Below, one piece after another: positions 41,839 through 53,548 of a stretch of 64,000 nucleotides of DNA. The stretch spans positions 16,148,128 to 16,212,127 of the forward strand of contig JASSKH010000005.1 of assembly GCA_031763025.1 (NCBI GenBank), read 5' to 3'. The notes under the pieces were generated by a model, which made no database searches, was not told the DNA's origin, and saw only the letters and a list, made by a program, of their open reading frames with translations. Each line of letters begins with the position of its first letter. The stretch's first letter is position 1. Made by a program: the position numbers and the translations under genes. The DNA comes from Macrocystis pyrifera. Its lineage: Eukaryota; Sar; Phaeophyceae; Laminariales; Laminariaceae.

Positions 41839-43436
41839 GTTCCCATCCTGTCCGGAGATGTGGAGATCGTTGAGGTGTTAGCATGAAGACCCAAACGGTC
41901 TTTAAATTTGCGTCCAGCGTGGTCCTGCTATGCTATTGTAAAAGGACGCACCGCGTGTGGATAGGAGGTTTTGTTTTTTCTTCCGACTGGGGGTGTGCCT
42001 CGTTGTGTTCGGTATTTGTTGGATCGTGCGTTTGGCTGGCTGATTGGGGCTGATCAGTTGGCCTTGTTGCATGGTGTGTTGGTTGTTCTCATGCTTGGTT
42101 GGTTGGTTAGCTGACTGATTGGTTGGTTTCACGTGAGAGAGCGCGTGCGGCTAGGCATTCAGCGAGTGTATATTACGTAGTACAGTAAGGGTCCATATAT
42201 ATTGCCGGTGCCCGACATACTGCCCTGTGGAATCGCTTGACACATAGGGGATTTAACAAGTGTGGCAGTGTGCGGAATGATGCCGGTTGCCGCTATGAAA
42301 CCGGTGTAATAGCCTGCTGGCAAATACCGGTACTGCTGTACAGGGACCACTGCTGTTGCTGTACGCAGTGGGATCGTTGCTGCCAGGGAAAAAAAAAATA
42401 ACGAGAGAAAAGCCCCTGGCACTCTCGACGCGTTCAATGCCTTTGCGCCCTTTGCGTAAAAGGGTGCATACCATTCATTATGTGTACCACTTTTCGGCGC
42501 TGCCGCGGCGCGACGTGTCGAACGCTCTTCGTTGGAGGCGCTGGAAGAGCACGCGCGGGCGCAACCCTTTCGAATGTTTCGCTCCATTTTCTCACTATGT
42601 TTTGTTCTTTTTCGCGCTTTAGTGGAAATATGGCCGCCGTTTTGTTTTGGGGTGCTTTTTTTCTCTCCTTTTTCGAGGCGGGCGTGATCCTGGCTCCCTT
42701 TCGAAAGAGCAAAAAAGAAGCAACTCAACTGGTGTTGTCGTTTTTTTTTTTGTACACGGGTGTGGTGGTGGCGGGTGGGTGGGTGGTAGGTGGGTGAGTG
42801 ATTCACGTGGAGTACCAAACGGAACATGTCTGGGTGGGTGGGTGGGGTGAGTACATGTAAGATTTGATCGGGTACATGTTTGAAAATTGTTGTTTGCAGT
42901 CACGTACGTACGTGTACCGCGGCGTTGGCTTTTGCCGTCTGCCATGCCGTTGGTTCCGCCCAGAGGGTCGTATCCTCCTTGCGCCTTGTGTGCTTCCGGT
43001 TGCGGCTTATTCTGTTTATTGTTGTTGGCGCGATTCCTAGCTCGTGATGGGGGCACGGTGATGGGGAGGTAAATTGTTTTAGTTTACGATCGGACAAGCA
43101 GTGACGCTTCGTGTGGCATTCCGTTCGTCTGTTCGGCGTTTTTTTTTTTTTTTGGGGACACTGCTTGCGACTGCGCGGTGGCAGCTGTACAGCGTTGTCC
43201 AATGGGGAGCAAGGGGCAGGGAGAGGGGGGGTCGCTGCCACAAGCAGCTCTTGCCTGCTGTCGCGGCGCGTGTGAATGGTCGTTGCTTTGTGGCTGCCTT
43301 CAAATGTTGGCGTCGTTGCTCAAGGACGACCGCGTCGAAACACATGCCATGCTTTATGCACCCGTGTTGGTTTGCTACGTGGTGTGGGACGCGGATGTGA
43401 GCGGGGGGGTAACCCCCCCCCTCCATGCATGATATC
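41839..43436. other. No supported gene
   Basis: T-rich and GT-rich DNA, poly-T at 43140-43153, C8-type run at 43410-43421 next to a CATGCATGATATCGAGTAC terminus (3' scrap of the C-tailed short family). Open frames here have no domain or splice support. Confidence 0.4.
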
Positions 43437-43627
43437 GAGTACACCCCGATTCAGCTCGCCCTACATGCGACCCGCCGGACACCTCACGGCGCTTCACGCT
43501 TCGTGCAAGCAATATCTCTCTGGTCGGTGAAAACCCGACGTGCTCCGTCCCGGCATTGCAGGGATGCGAGGGTCGATGATACGAGTACTACGGCCATGCA
43601 TGACCTCGAACCCCCCCCCCCCCCCCC
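43437..43627 (+). mobile_element. C-tailed short retroposon, 5'-truncated
   Basis: Starts GTACACCCCGATTCAGCTCG and ends GCATGACCTCGAAC plus about C17 (43611-43627). It directly follows another terminus at 43425-43442, so two insertions are nested or tandem. Confidence 0.6.
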
Positions 43628-43691
43628 TGCCCACCTCGTACGCGATAACCTTGCGAAGGATTAGGAGAGCGTTTGATGTATTGTCCTGTCT

Positions 43692-43779
43692 TTTCCTCCA
43701 GGACGGCGTGTTGAGGGTCTCGAGCACCTTGCCCACCCACCGCACGCGCAGCAAGCGGTCCGAGGCGTGTGCGAACTGA
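43692..43779 (+). CDS. Weak candidate terminal exon
   Basis: Acceptor TTTTCCTCCAG at 43691-43701, then in phase 0 DGVLRVSSTLPTHRTRSKRS and EACAN before TGA 43777-43779. A good acceptor, but the phase disagrees with the exon ending at 41834. It might be the last exon of the large gene or chance. Confidence 0.2.
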
Positions 43780-46024
43780 CTCGGTGCGCGGGGGTGGAAG
43801 CATTCGGTAGCCGACTAGGCATGGTTTTGTGTGTTGATTTTTTTTTGTGTCTGTAGATGAGCGAAGTCAGTGTTTCACGGCGGATTTAGGGGAGAGGGGG
43901 AGGGGGGATCTGGGGATCCCGGCATTTTCTTTTTTTTTTGCTCGTGCTCTTCGTTTTTTTTTTTTGCCATCTGATTCCGAGCTTTGCGCTTGTGAGTCGC
44001 TCTCCAATTTTTCCGCTCGTGACAATTCGCCACTAGAAACGAGCGCTCGTGTTTAGGTTCTATGCATGATACCTGGTATGATAAAAACACCTCGACGGTG
44101 TACCGCTGCTCTACTGTTGCTGTGATGCTTGCTGCGTGCTTTTCCTGTCGACGGTAGGCCAGTGCTCTAGTGTCGCTATGGTGCTTTCTTGCGTGGTTTA
44201 CCTGACTGACGGTCCAAGGTCTGTTTGCTAGCAGTGTGATTTGCCGCGGGATTGAATTTGGAGCCTAACGTTGGCGTGGTGGACGAAACACGTGTGCGTG
44301 CGTATGGAAAAAGGCGTGACCCGGCTTGCGCCCTGGACGACCGATAACTTAACCTTTTGTGTCGGATATGGCTAGTGATTTTTGTGTTGTTGCTACTGCT
44401 ACTACTACGGTACAGCTCTGCGGTAAGATATGTACCTCAAATCGCGCACGTGACAAGGGTAATTTTGGTGTGGCTCCTGCTGCTGCTCCTGCTGCTGCTC
44501 GTGCTACTGTACGCTGCTGTACACGATTTAACTCGAGCCGCGTAACGAACAACAGCTAACTACAGCAGTTTTGGTATGGTTTTTATCACCCGTAGCCCCC
44601 AAGGAAATATCCACCAGTGGACTAGCTGTGAGTGAGTCGTTGGCAAAATGGGTCAGCAGCGAAACACACCCAGTCAGTCTGCGACCCCCAAGATAGAATG
44701 CGTTCGCCGTGCCTTCACCTGTTGTGGACAGCCCGCTGTTCAAGTGCTGCTCGTCTGGCAAGCCCTGTTTTTTAATGCCTTAGGATGGTGGGTGATCCAG
44801 CAGGAGTTGGGAGTAAATCCGCTTTGTTCGCGGGCTTCCTACTAGTCGGATGAAAATAGCAATCAAGGCGGTAGGCGCCGGTTGCTAGTGAGCAAGCAAG
44901 CAAGCGTGTGAAGAGGAAGCACTTAGTTGGTGCTTGGAGGACGGGCGCTTTTGTTGGAGTAGTAGTAATAGTTGCGCTCCGGCTACAGCTACTATTTTTT
45001 GCGGTCAGCGTGGGGTCAACCCACTACTACTACGGTGTTTCCAGTTTCCGGTTCCCATTTTGTGAGACCGAAGAATAATGGAAGAGGGAAAAAAAGGTTA
45101 ATTGGCGTGATACAATTACAAAGAACCACATAAAATACACGAACGGAGCGCGGGCTGCTGTGTAGGACTATTGCGCGCGTGCGGCGGGGGGGGGGGGGGG
45201 GGGGGTCGGTCATAACCAACTACGGGCCCAAAAAAACAAGTGCCCCCAGTTTGTTTACACACGATATTTGGTTCTGATTGTGAGACGAGAGGTTGATGCT
45301 AACTCTAGTGTCCGAGCTGCAATTAATAGCGGTATGTATAGCACACCCGGGTGATATGACATCACACCCCCTGGAACGAACATTTAAGAGCCGAGCTTTT
45401 CCGAACCATGGGCGGTACACACGACGATTAACGTACCTGCGATTTTTTTTTCTTCGTCATTTTTCAAAATCCTCCGGCAGACCTGTGGTACGTACGACTC
45501 TTTTTTTTTGTCCTTTTTTATATCCTCCGGCAAAAACCTGTGGTAAATAACTTGGTCCTGCGTGCGTCTGTGTAGGTGACTACTATTTATAACATCGAGG
45601 GATCATTATTTATTTTCCGAATTCGGAGAGATGCAAATGGTGGGGCTTTGGAAATATCTCCGAAAAAAAAAACACGCGAGGTAAGACAACACACACCTTG
45701 CGTAGGACGAATTTCAGAGCCGAGTTTTCTCCAACAACACGGGCGGGGGGGTGCCATGAAACACACCTCAACGACAATGGTGGGTCTTCTGGGAAAAAGT
45801 CGATGTTGAGATTTTTTCAATACGTAAAAAAACGTGTCGCTCGGCGTGTTGAGTACGTATATCTAAACCATTCTGGGCGGAAATATAACGACCATTTATA
45901 GATGAATAAGAATACCAAGCGATCCTTATATTCCTGCCCAAGTGAGCATACACTATTATCCCCGTCGCCGGAAACAACAGCTTTGAAAATCGTCCGAGGG
46001 TGTTTGTTGTCTTGACCCAATTAA
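43780..46024. other. No supported gene
   Basis: Poly-T, GCTGCT microsatellites (44475-44505), a G21-type tract (45187-45205) followed by TCGGTCATAACC, and paired words CCTCCGGCARACCTGTGGTA at 45472 and 45525. No ORF with domain content. Confidence 0.4.
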
Positions 46025-46102
46025 GTCCCGCAGTCCCGTTTAGGGGACAAACTACTTAGAATTAGTGTGGTTTATCCCCCTAATTGGGACTGTGGTCCTA
46101 GA
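46025..46102. repeat. Foldback MITE family 1
   Basis: Left CCCGCAGTCCCGTTTAGGGG, right CCCCTAATTGGGACTGTGGT; interior CTTAGAATTAGTG. Confidence 0.6.
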
Positions 46103-47029
46103 TGGGACAAGTGTCACACGGTACTACACTATGCTGTATGTATACCTGGTGTACTGCCGTACTTCAAGGAGTTTAGTTGTCCGACACACGCACAGTGGTA
46201 GTAGTATTGTTATTGCCCTCGAAGAAATGCATTCGAGCGCTGTTCACAGTTTGTTGCTTGTCTTTTTTTTGTGAAGTCGCAGTTGGAGTTGGTGAGAGTG
46301 ACGAGAGAGACCAGTCGGCACCGTGACCCCCAACAAGCAGTTAGTTGTGCAACAGGATTTTTCCGACGTATTTTGTGGACGGGCGCATTCTGCCTACGAG
46401 TACTCGTAGAATTGGTTTTCGTTAGGTGTAACTCAAAAAACAAAAAAAAAAAAAAACGTTTTGACGAGTGCCACCACTACTATAGTATATTACTATTTAA
46501 TACTGGACTCGTCCCCTCATCAGTAGGTAGGAGGATGGGCCTGACAACGCCAGCCACCGGCAGCATGTCTAAAAAAACAAACCGTTTGATGTTTTTCGGT
46601 TCTGTTTTGCCAGCCATGTGTGCCTAAACACGTTGCCGCATCTACTGTTGTTGTAGCTCGACCGACTCGCGCTTCGCACTCGCCTCATTATAATAGTATT
46701 TGGTAGCAAGCTTCTTGGCATTTTATTTTCATGCATTTCGTCTCCCCAAATTCGGAAAATGAAGAATTACCTCAAATTCCAGTACGATTTTTGTTTTCGC
46801 GTCCCACCAGGTCCCACCAAAGTCCCATCGCCCCAGCGTGTACTTGTATGTATCAAGGTACAGGTATTCATTACTCGTATATACATCTGTACTCGTACGA
46901 AGTGCGAGTTTATTTATTAATCCGAAAAGGGCTGCAGAAGAGAAGGGGGGAGAGGGCACTCGCTTGCACGTATGCTATAATACACATGATCGATATCGGA
47001 GAGGAGGTTTAGCAATCTGGGAGAAGGTA
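46103..47029. other. No supported gene
   Basis: A-tract (46433-46457) and AT-rich DNA; nothing recognised. Confidence 0.35.
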
Positions 47030-47195
47030 TCTTTAGGGGTGTGTTTTTGACTTGAAAATTGCGTAGCGCGGTCTGCACTTCGGAATCGTCGTCTGCAATT
47101 GAGAAATTTCCTGGTTCGATGCAAACAAACGCGGCGCAGCCGCGTTTATGGTTAGTTTTGGCCCGTTTTGGCTGCGGTTTGGGGTCAGGGTTTGG
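47030..47195 (-). repeat. Reverse copy of the 18.6-kb TIR element interior
   Basis: The minus strand matches 18640-18795 (AACCGCAGCCAAAACGGGCC, ACGACGATTCCGAAGTGCAG). One end keeps a weak trace of the inverted repeat (AGATTGCTAAACC near 47010), the other is lost. Confidence 0.6.
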
Positions 47196-47372
47196 CGGAA
47201 GTAATAGGCGTGAAACATGCTGTAGTGCATAGTATTCATATCTATATCATACGCCTGCGGACTGCCTCTATCGAGAATCGAACCCGAATTACTGCTGCGT
47301 GTAGAGCTGGATTATTGACACGAGTACAGCTGTAGTACATAGCTTACTACTGCATAACAAAGTACAGGAGTA

Positions 47373-47508
47373 GTTTCTCTGTGCCATAGTTTGGTGACAG
47401 CAGAACTTGTACCTAGTATCTAGGATTGATTGAAGAATCGGCACGGGCACTGGTTGTACTGGATGTCGACGGGTAGAAAGAACGGTTAAATGTGAAGAAC
47501 ACACACAA
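47373..47508. repeat. Diverged partner of 14221-14346
   Basis: Shares TGAAGAATC, CACTGG, CTGGATGTCGACG and AATGTGAAGAACACACAC in the same order. Nature unknown. Confidence 0.4.
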
Positions 47509-47709
47509 GTTCAAAGACGACAACATCATGCCGGTCTCTCTCTGCGGTCTTCAGTCTCGAGTTTCGAATCTTGAGCAGCACAGCAGTGTACGGCGGTACG
47601 AGCAAAGGTCTGCGATATTTCTGCTCATGATGAGCTAACGAGTATTTCTCAGGGTTTCTGCGTTCTCTGGTTTGTTTTGTTTTTTTTTATTGTTGCACAT
47701 CCTGGCCCA

Positions 47710-49062
47710 GCAAAAACGCACAGGACAGTACACCGCACAGCTCTGCAGCAGCATGCAGCAGGAGCAGCCACACAACTCTGCAGCAACAGCGCACATATAG
47801 CACCGCCATACAATACAGGAGCAACCACACAGCTCTGCAGCAACAGCGCTTGTATAGCACCTCCATACAACTCCGAATCTTCAGACCAAGCGCAATCCGC
47901 CTCTCGGTGGCGCACAAACACGAACGGGGATAAGAGATCCCCAACAAGCGGTCAAAGAGCTGATGACTCTCTGTTGGCCAATGAAAAACATGTCGGTTGA
48001 TATAAACGACTGACTGGCAGGAGATCTCTGTGGTACGCGAAAAATTAGAGATCCCCAACAAGCAGTTCCGCAAAGACAGAATGTATTTTCAACAGTGGGG
48101 TTATTATTTTAGTACCAAAATATGCGATGAGGTTCGCAAAATGAAGAAACAGTACACAACGAGGAGGCACACAAACATGAACGGGAATAAGAGGTCCCCA
48201 ACAAGCGGTCGGAGAGCTGACGACGCTCTGTTGGCCAATGCAAAACATGTCCTCGATTGTTTACTACAAGGTATTAAACGACAGATTGACAAGAGATCGC
48301 TGTACCGCGAAATATTAGAGATCCCGCAAGGAAATTCAATGCTCTTCTCGTGTTGGAACAGCAGTCAGTACGGTATCTATACTCGTTTCTGCTCTGTCGC
48401 CCTGAAGGCATATGCTCTTGACGAAATGTGCACATGACGTATTTTCAACGGCGGGGTTAATAGAGTAGGTACATCAGTATCTATACTCGTTCCTGCTCTG
48501 TCGCCCCTGAAGGCATATGCTCTTCTTGTGCATTTGACGCTCTGCCATCGCTCGTCCTATAAGCGATGCCCAACAAGCGTTTTTGTACTGTACATCAGTA
48601 TGATATCTATCGAGCGATAGCATGCTCTTGTGCGCTTGTTGTTGCTGCTGTTGTTCTTCGGGGCGATCGTCTCAAGCGCTTAGCGGACCCACATGGTCCT
48701 GCTGCTGCTGCTGTTGTTTCTGACGTGACTGCTGGCTGCTGTTGCCGTTGCGGCTGCTGCTGCTACCTGGTGCCATCGCTTTCCCTTCGCGCGGCACCTC
48801 CTCATATATCACTCCATCACCTTGCACCTTCACCTCACCTAACACCTTGCACCTTCAACATATACATGCTCTTCTTGTGGTCTTGCTGCTGCTGTTTGTT
48901 GCAGACGTGTCTACTGGAGCTGCTGTTGCCGTTGCGGCTGCTGCTGCTCCATGCTGGTGTCATCGCTGCCCTTTTGCACCTTCACTTCCTCATGTATCAC
49001 CTCATCACCTTGCACCTTCGCCTCACTTATCACCTCATCACATTGCACCTTCAACGTATGCT
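47710..49062. repeat. Mosaic of diverged tandem duplications
   Basis: Several nested units: about 60-bp units with CACACARCTCTGCAGCAACAGCG (47770, 47829); about 260-bp units with CCCCAACAAGCGGTC and TCTGTTGGCCAATG (47905 and 48168); a pair with GTATCTATACTCGTTYCTGCTCTG (48370, 48478); and about 210-bp units with GCTGTTGCCGTTGCGGCTGC (48738, 48921) next to a TCACCTTGCACCTTC minisatellite. Open frames across it are by-products of the repeats. Confidence 0.6.
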
Positions 49063-51976
49063 CCACCAGTGTACCTACTTGATGTGATATCGTATGTTGG
49101 TATATGGTACCTAGTATTATAGTAATACGGTTTGAAATACATGGAAAAAATGCGGTATGGGATGTGGGATATGTTGGTGGTATGGTATATGGAAAAACAC
49201 AGTATGCGGTAAGGTACGTTGGCGGTATGGTACGATGGTACGGTGTCGTGGATATATTATATGCCTAAATTACCTGGTGGTATGGTATGTTTCAGTATAT
49301 AAGGTCCGTAAGGGTCGAATACGTCGTACGAACATCATCTGTAACAATCTTATATATCGACCATTGGAAAGTGTTCAAAAAGTAAGTCATGACGACAGAC
49401 AGACAACTTTGCAACTACCGCAGCTGAGACTCAGTTTTACAAACTGAGAATTCGACTCGTTCCATTCTATATTCTCTGCGCGTTCACAGTGCAAATATTC
49501 GACGGCTAGTTCATTAAATAGCATTCGCACAGGTCGCGCGCGCTTGGCAAAAACAATCCCGGGAGCGCAGGGGATTTGTATGTGCCACGCACTACTGTAC
49601 CAGGATCTGGCGGTGTTTTCCACTGCGGGCTACGCCGAAATAACCCGTCTCAGTTGAACGATTTTACGTCGACGGCTGGTGTCAAAGCTTTTTCGAAATA
49701 AATATGGATGCCGTTCCAATTTTGATGCACCGCGGCTACATATACTACAGAAGTAGTTGCAGCAAAGGCTGGTACGAAAAATGAAATAAGCAAGGAGACG
49801 CTTTTGTTCCAGGCGCCCTCTAATTTTGCGACGAAATGGAGTCCATCGTGACTCCAAACTGCCAGTCAGTTCAATTTGTCGCGTTCCAGCCCGTTGAGCC
49901 ATACATTGTAAACATTATTGTGTACGTGTTGTTGTTCTCACATTAACTCATCTTCAAAAAATTGAGTCCGTGGCCACTAGACAAAAAACTGGAGCGGAAG
50001 TGGAAAAGCACCCCAGGGAAAAATGTAGTCAGATCAAATAATACAAAAAGTCAGATAGACATCATAACTGAAACACGCCATACACCTCAAATGCGCACGT
50101 GTTATGTGTGAATCAAAACCAGAACCGAACCCAAATTATCAAATGTCAAAATCAAACATTATCGACGGAACGAGCAGCTGCAAATCAAACGAGGAGAGGG
50201 AAATAACCGGCTAGCGTGACTGCGTAACTACTACTACTACTACGTTCACCCGCAGTACTTGAAATCTTCCAAAAATTGATTTTTCTTTTTTGGAAATCGG
50301 CACCGGAACTCTGTACGTACGTACGAGGTCTAGACCACAGATTCAACTGTTGGCTGCTGTACTACTGTACAGTCAGTACAATACAGGTAGACACCTCAAT
50401 CATGTACAAAACGAATCAAGACAAGACTCGACAAGAAACAAACCCACGCGAGGTATCATACGCGTACATACGTTCAACAGGCCCCTCCAATCCCTGCAAA
50501 AATAACGAAAGGACTGAAAGCGAAGCAGTTCTCACACTCTTGAGCGCCTCTTGAGCACCGCTCGGAAGAGAAAAAAACATCACCACAACCGACCGACCCC
50601 CGCCCGCCCCAAGACGTCACGTCCTTCTTCCCAACGCCCACACTACATAAACGGTGGTAGAAACGTTCTACCTGTGGTACACACTTCGTGTGTTGTGATT
50701 TTGCTAATGTACCCGTTTCTGTGGCGGCAGTGGAACATGCGGCATCGTCCGCCCAACCGACCAACCAACATCGAAAACGAGGAGGCGAAGCAGCAGCAAC
50801 AGACTGAGCGACGGCTCTGGAAAATAAACCCTACCGGCCACACCATGCTATAGCTCGACCTTCGGTTGGGGTGCGCGTGACGCACGCCACGTACGGTAGG
50901 TATGCAGGGGTGCACCTGCTGATTTTCAGAGGGCGCTCCCTCACTAGAGAAGCTCTCTAATCTCTCACCCGTCAGACGTTTCGCTTCATTCAAGATGAAA
51001 AAAAAAAAAATGGCACGCTTGAAAACCCGGCAAGCGATCAATCGAATCCCAGAAACCCGAAGTCTGGAAAAAAGAAGTAAACACCCATCAGTCCCAGTGA
51101 CCGGTTGGCCAGAAGATTAAGTTCTAAGCGTTCCTTATAATATCGGCCAGAGTGGTACATAGTACCGGTATCACATGCCCTGATCGTAGAAGGCGTCCCT
51201 CCTCAATAAATACCCTTTAGAAGCGCAGTGTACATACACTTAAATCTGACTCAAATTTCAAGCGTTTTGTCCCTGCATCGGGAGTGCGCTCCAAAAGGGG
51301 GTAGCTATAAATTTCATCGACAGCATGCTATCACCGCCGACACAAGGCTTCCCTTGCAGAAGAGTGTGTCTGACGAGTACTGGTAGGTCGTTGTGACCTT
51401 AGTCCTGGTAGACCACTAGAGGATACCGACGCCGATGACAGACTCCTTGCAGACGAAGACTGTGTCTAGCGAGCACCGTAGGTCAGAGCACCTGGCAGGT
51501 CGTTGGGTCTAACTAGCACCTGGTAAGTTGTTGTGCGTGATTACTGTAGCACCAGGCAGGTAATTGTGCCTGACCAGTAGGTTGGGCACTGCTTAACCGT
51601 GGGACGGCCAAAACCGCGCCCTGGTGTCACCCTTCTGCTGCTGGAAAAAAAAAAACTACACTGATTCCAAGTAGTTTGGCCCAAATAAGGGGTTGCGGTA
51701 CGAAAGAGGTGAGAAGGTTACACACACCCCTTGTAGTACCTTCTTCTCACCCCTTGCGGAACAAAAGTGCAAAATAAATCAAAAATACCGAAGCACGCCA
51801 GTTTACGCAAAGCAAAAAATGAATCAACAGGGACTACTTGAAAGCGGCGCATGCTTCCCGCACACGAGAGCAAGCCAAACCAAATCACCAGAGCCTACCA
51901 GGTAGTACGTGCGAAGCGGTGCTTGATTCACACAAAGAAAAAAAATGGAATAAATAATAATAAAAAAAGCAATCGA
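49063..51976. other. No supported gene
   Basis: GGTATGGTATGG-type repeats (49150-49290), partial foldback family 1 copies near 51245-51305 and 51650-51712, and repeated GTCTGACGAGTAC / CCTGGTAGG / CACCTGGCAGG words (51360-51580). A minus ORF at 49902-49630 has no recognisable domain. Confidence 0.4.
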
Positions 51977-52238
51977 TCAGTACGCAAGACGATACTTGCC
52001 GACCAAGTACGTTCTGTACTTTGCGTACTGATCGGGGTCTAAGTTTAGCCACGTCGCCACTAGCGCCCTCTCCTCCTTCTCCAGGTGGATCTCCAAACTT
52101 TCCGCGTAAGTCTTCAGCGCGTCGACCGCTTCCGCCGCCAGCTCGCTGGTAACGGCCGCGGGCTCTTCTCGGAGAGGCTTGAGCAATGCTAAAGCGCTTT
52201 TTTCAAGCTGCGTCTCGGAGTGTTCTGCCTCCAGATCT
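51977..52238 (-). CDS. Hemerythrin-like protein, last exon
   Basis: Acceptor GTTTTGTAG (minus) at 52247-52239. With the carried AG it reads RDLEAEHSETQLEKSALALL, KPLREEPAAVTSELAAEAVD, then YAESLEIHLEKEERALVATW and LNLDPDQYAKYRTYLVGKYR, stop at 51977-51979. All-helical, with AEHSE and the IHLEKEE motif (HxxxE) typical of hemerythrin HHE proteins, which bind O2 or iron through a His/Glu di-iron site. GC-rich, unlike its surroundings. The family call rests on motif spacing only. Confidence 0.5.
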
Positions 52239-52292
52239 CTACAAAACGAAGCCCGAGCCGGGACCCACGCGAATGGGGTTTGTTCGAGAGAG

Positions 52293-52325
<33 letters not shown>

Positions 52326-52867
52326 AAGGCACACGGATATTGAAGGAAAAATAGAAAATGCCAAATAGGTGCAGTTAAGAATATTGTCTACAATGTGAAA
52401 GTCGAGGAAAACGCCGAATACCGTCATCATTCGCACCCAAGCCGTTTTCCGCCTTCCTTGCTCGGATTCTCCATCAATACCTACTATGATTTAGAACCAC
52501 ATACAGGTGGACCTTTTCTTGATTGCACCAGTCTAGGCCAGCGCCCTCCCTCTCTTGTGCTGGTTGTTATTTTCAGAGCTTCCTCACTGCTGCGGGAGAA
52601 ACGGGCGACGAAGACCCAGCACTACGCGGCGATCGACTCTTGCAAGATGCTGCACACTCATGCAAGTGTACGGTCAACAACACCAACACCAGCAACAATT
52701 ACAGGGACATCGACATCAACAGCACCAGCAATAACAACAGCACCAACAACAGCGACACCAATATCAACACCAATAACACCAACACCACTACCACCACCAC
52801 CACCACCAACAACAACAACCCCGCAACCGCCACCAACACCAACATCATCGCAGTTTCTATCCCGCAC
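52239..52867 (-). other. Intron of the hemerythrin-like gene
   Basis: Minus-strand intron GTGCGGG...TTGTAG of 629 bp. It contains a G29 tract on plus (52296-52324) and ACC/AAC trinucleotide repeats (52675-52830). Confidence 0.5.
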
Positions 52868-53021
52868 CTGATTGTGCTTCCGCTGTCCGGCACGTTCTCC
52901 TTGAAAAACCTGAACAGCTGGGTGTCCTCAAATATGCCGTGCGCCTCAATCTTGGACAGGAGGGTGCGGAAGGAGCTCTCAATCCCCGCTGCCGCGGCCG
53001 CTGTCTTCGGTGCCGGGCAAC
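52868..53021 (-). CDS. Hemerythrin-like protein, middle exon
   Basis: Acceptor CGCGCAG (minus), donor ATCAG|GTGCGG. It starts with two bases of a codon, then CPAPKTAAAAAGIESSFRTL, LSKIEAHGIFEDTQLFRFFK and ENVPDSGSTI. EAHGIFEDTQLF has the H-x3-E spacing of the first hemerythrin motif (HxxxED). It ends in phase 2, matching the last exon exactly. Confidence 0.5.
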
Positions 53022-53083
53022 CTGCGCGTAGACAAGCATCAAGGGAAAACAGACCAACGTATAAATATGATACGGTGTAGTAC

Positions 53084-53132
53084 GCAACTCTTTAGTTTCG
53101 TTTTCGGCGAGGCTCAAGATTTTACGTGAGGC
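53084..53132 (-). CDS. Possible short upstream exon of the hemerythrin-like gene
   Basis: Acceptor TGTATAG (minus), donor TTGC|GTACTA, 49 bp, phase 0 to 1: ASRKILSLAENETKEL. The phase fits 53021. The intron between them would be only 62 bp, far shorter than others here, and there is no ATG, so another exon must lie upstream. Confidence 0.3.
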
Positions 53133-53440
53133 CTATACACCGATTTCAGTAAATTGTTAAAGAGGCTTTCCTACGTCCCTTTGGAACCTCGGGGCAAGAA
53201 ATGAAAGAGCAATGCAGTCTTTTAAAAAATAATAAAATAGTATTATTGTTTTTCAGTTGCAATACTATTCCTGGCACAATTTCGGCCTTTCACAACTCCC
53301 TGCCGAAAATAACACTTCTCCAGTTTTAATCGTCAGACCATCTCCGGCTCGGCAGTTCTAGAGAGCGAAGGTCATAGGCAGCATTTTTTTCGTCAGGTGC
53401 CGGATCGATTCGATGCCTTTTCATCACGAAAAGGGCCTCG

Positions 53441-53548
53441 TATTACGGGGACCATAGTAAATAGGACCAAATATAGTTAGTAAAAATAGCAAAATATAGA
53501 GGTTTTTGTGTGTACCGTAGGTCCTATTTGATATGGCCCCCCGAAATA
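53441..53548. repeat. Foldback MITE family 2, best copy
   Basis: Left TATTACGGGGACCATAGTAA ATAGGACC, right GGTCCTATTTGATATGG CCCCCCGAAATA: inverted ends of about 28 bp. Interior TAGGTTTTTGTGTGTACCG-like word (GAGGTTTTTGTGTGTACCG). Confidence 0.65.

Noticed and set aside
42159..42827. 222-codon minus ORF
   Set aside because: Lys/Arg/Ser-rich without domain, splice or codon-bias support; sits in low-complexity T-rich DNA.
48566..49087. 173-codon plus ORF with repeated Cys and Leu/His blocks
   Set aside because: Produced by duplicated CTG-rich and CACCTTCACC units; translation of repeats, no domain.
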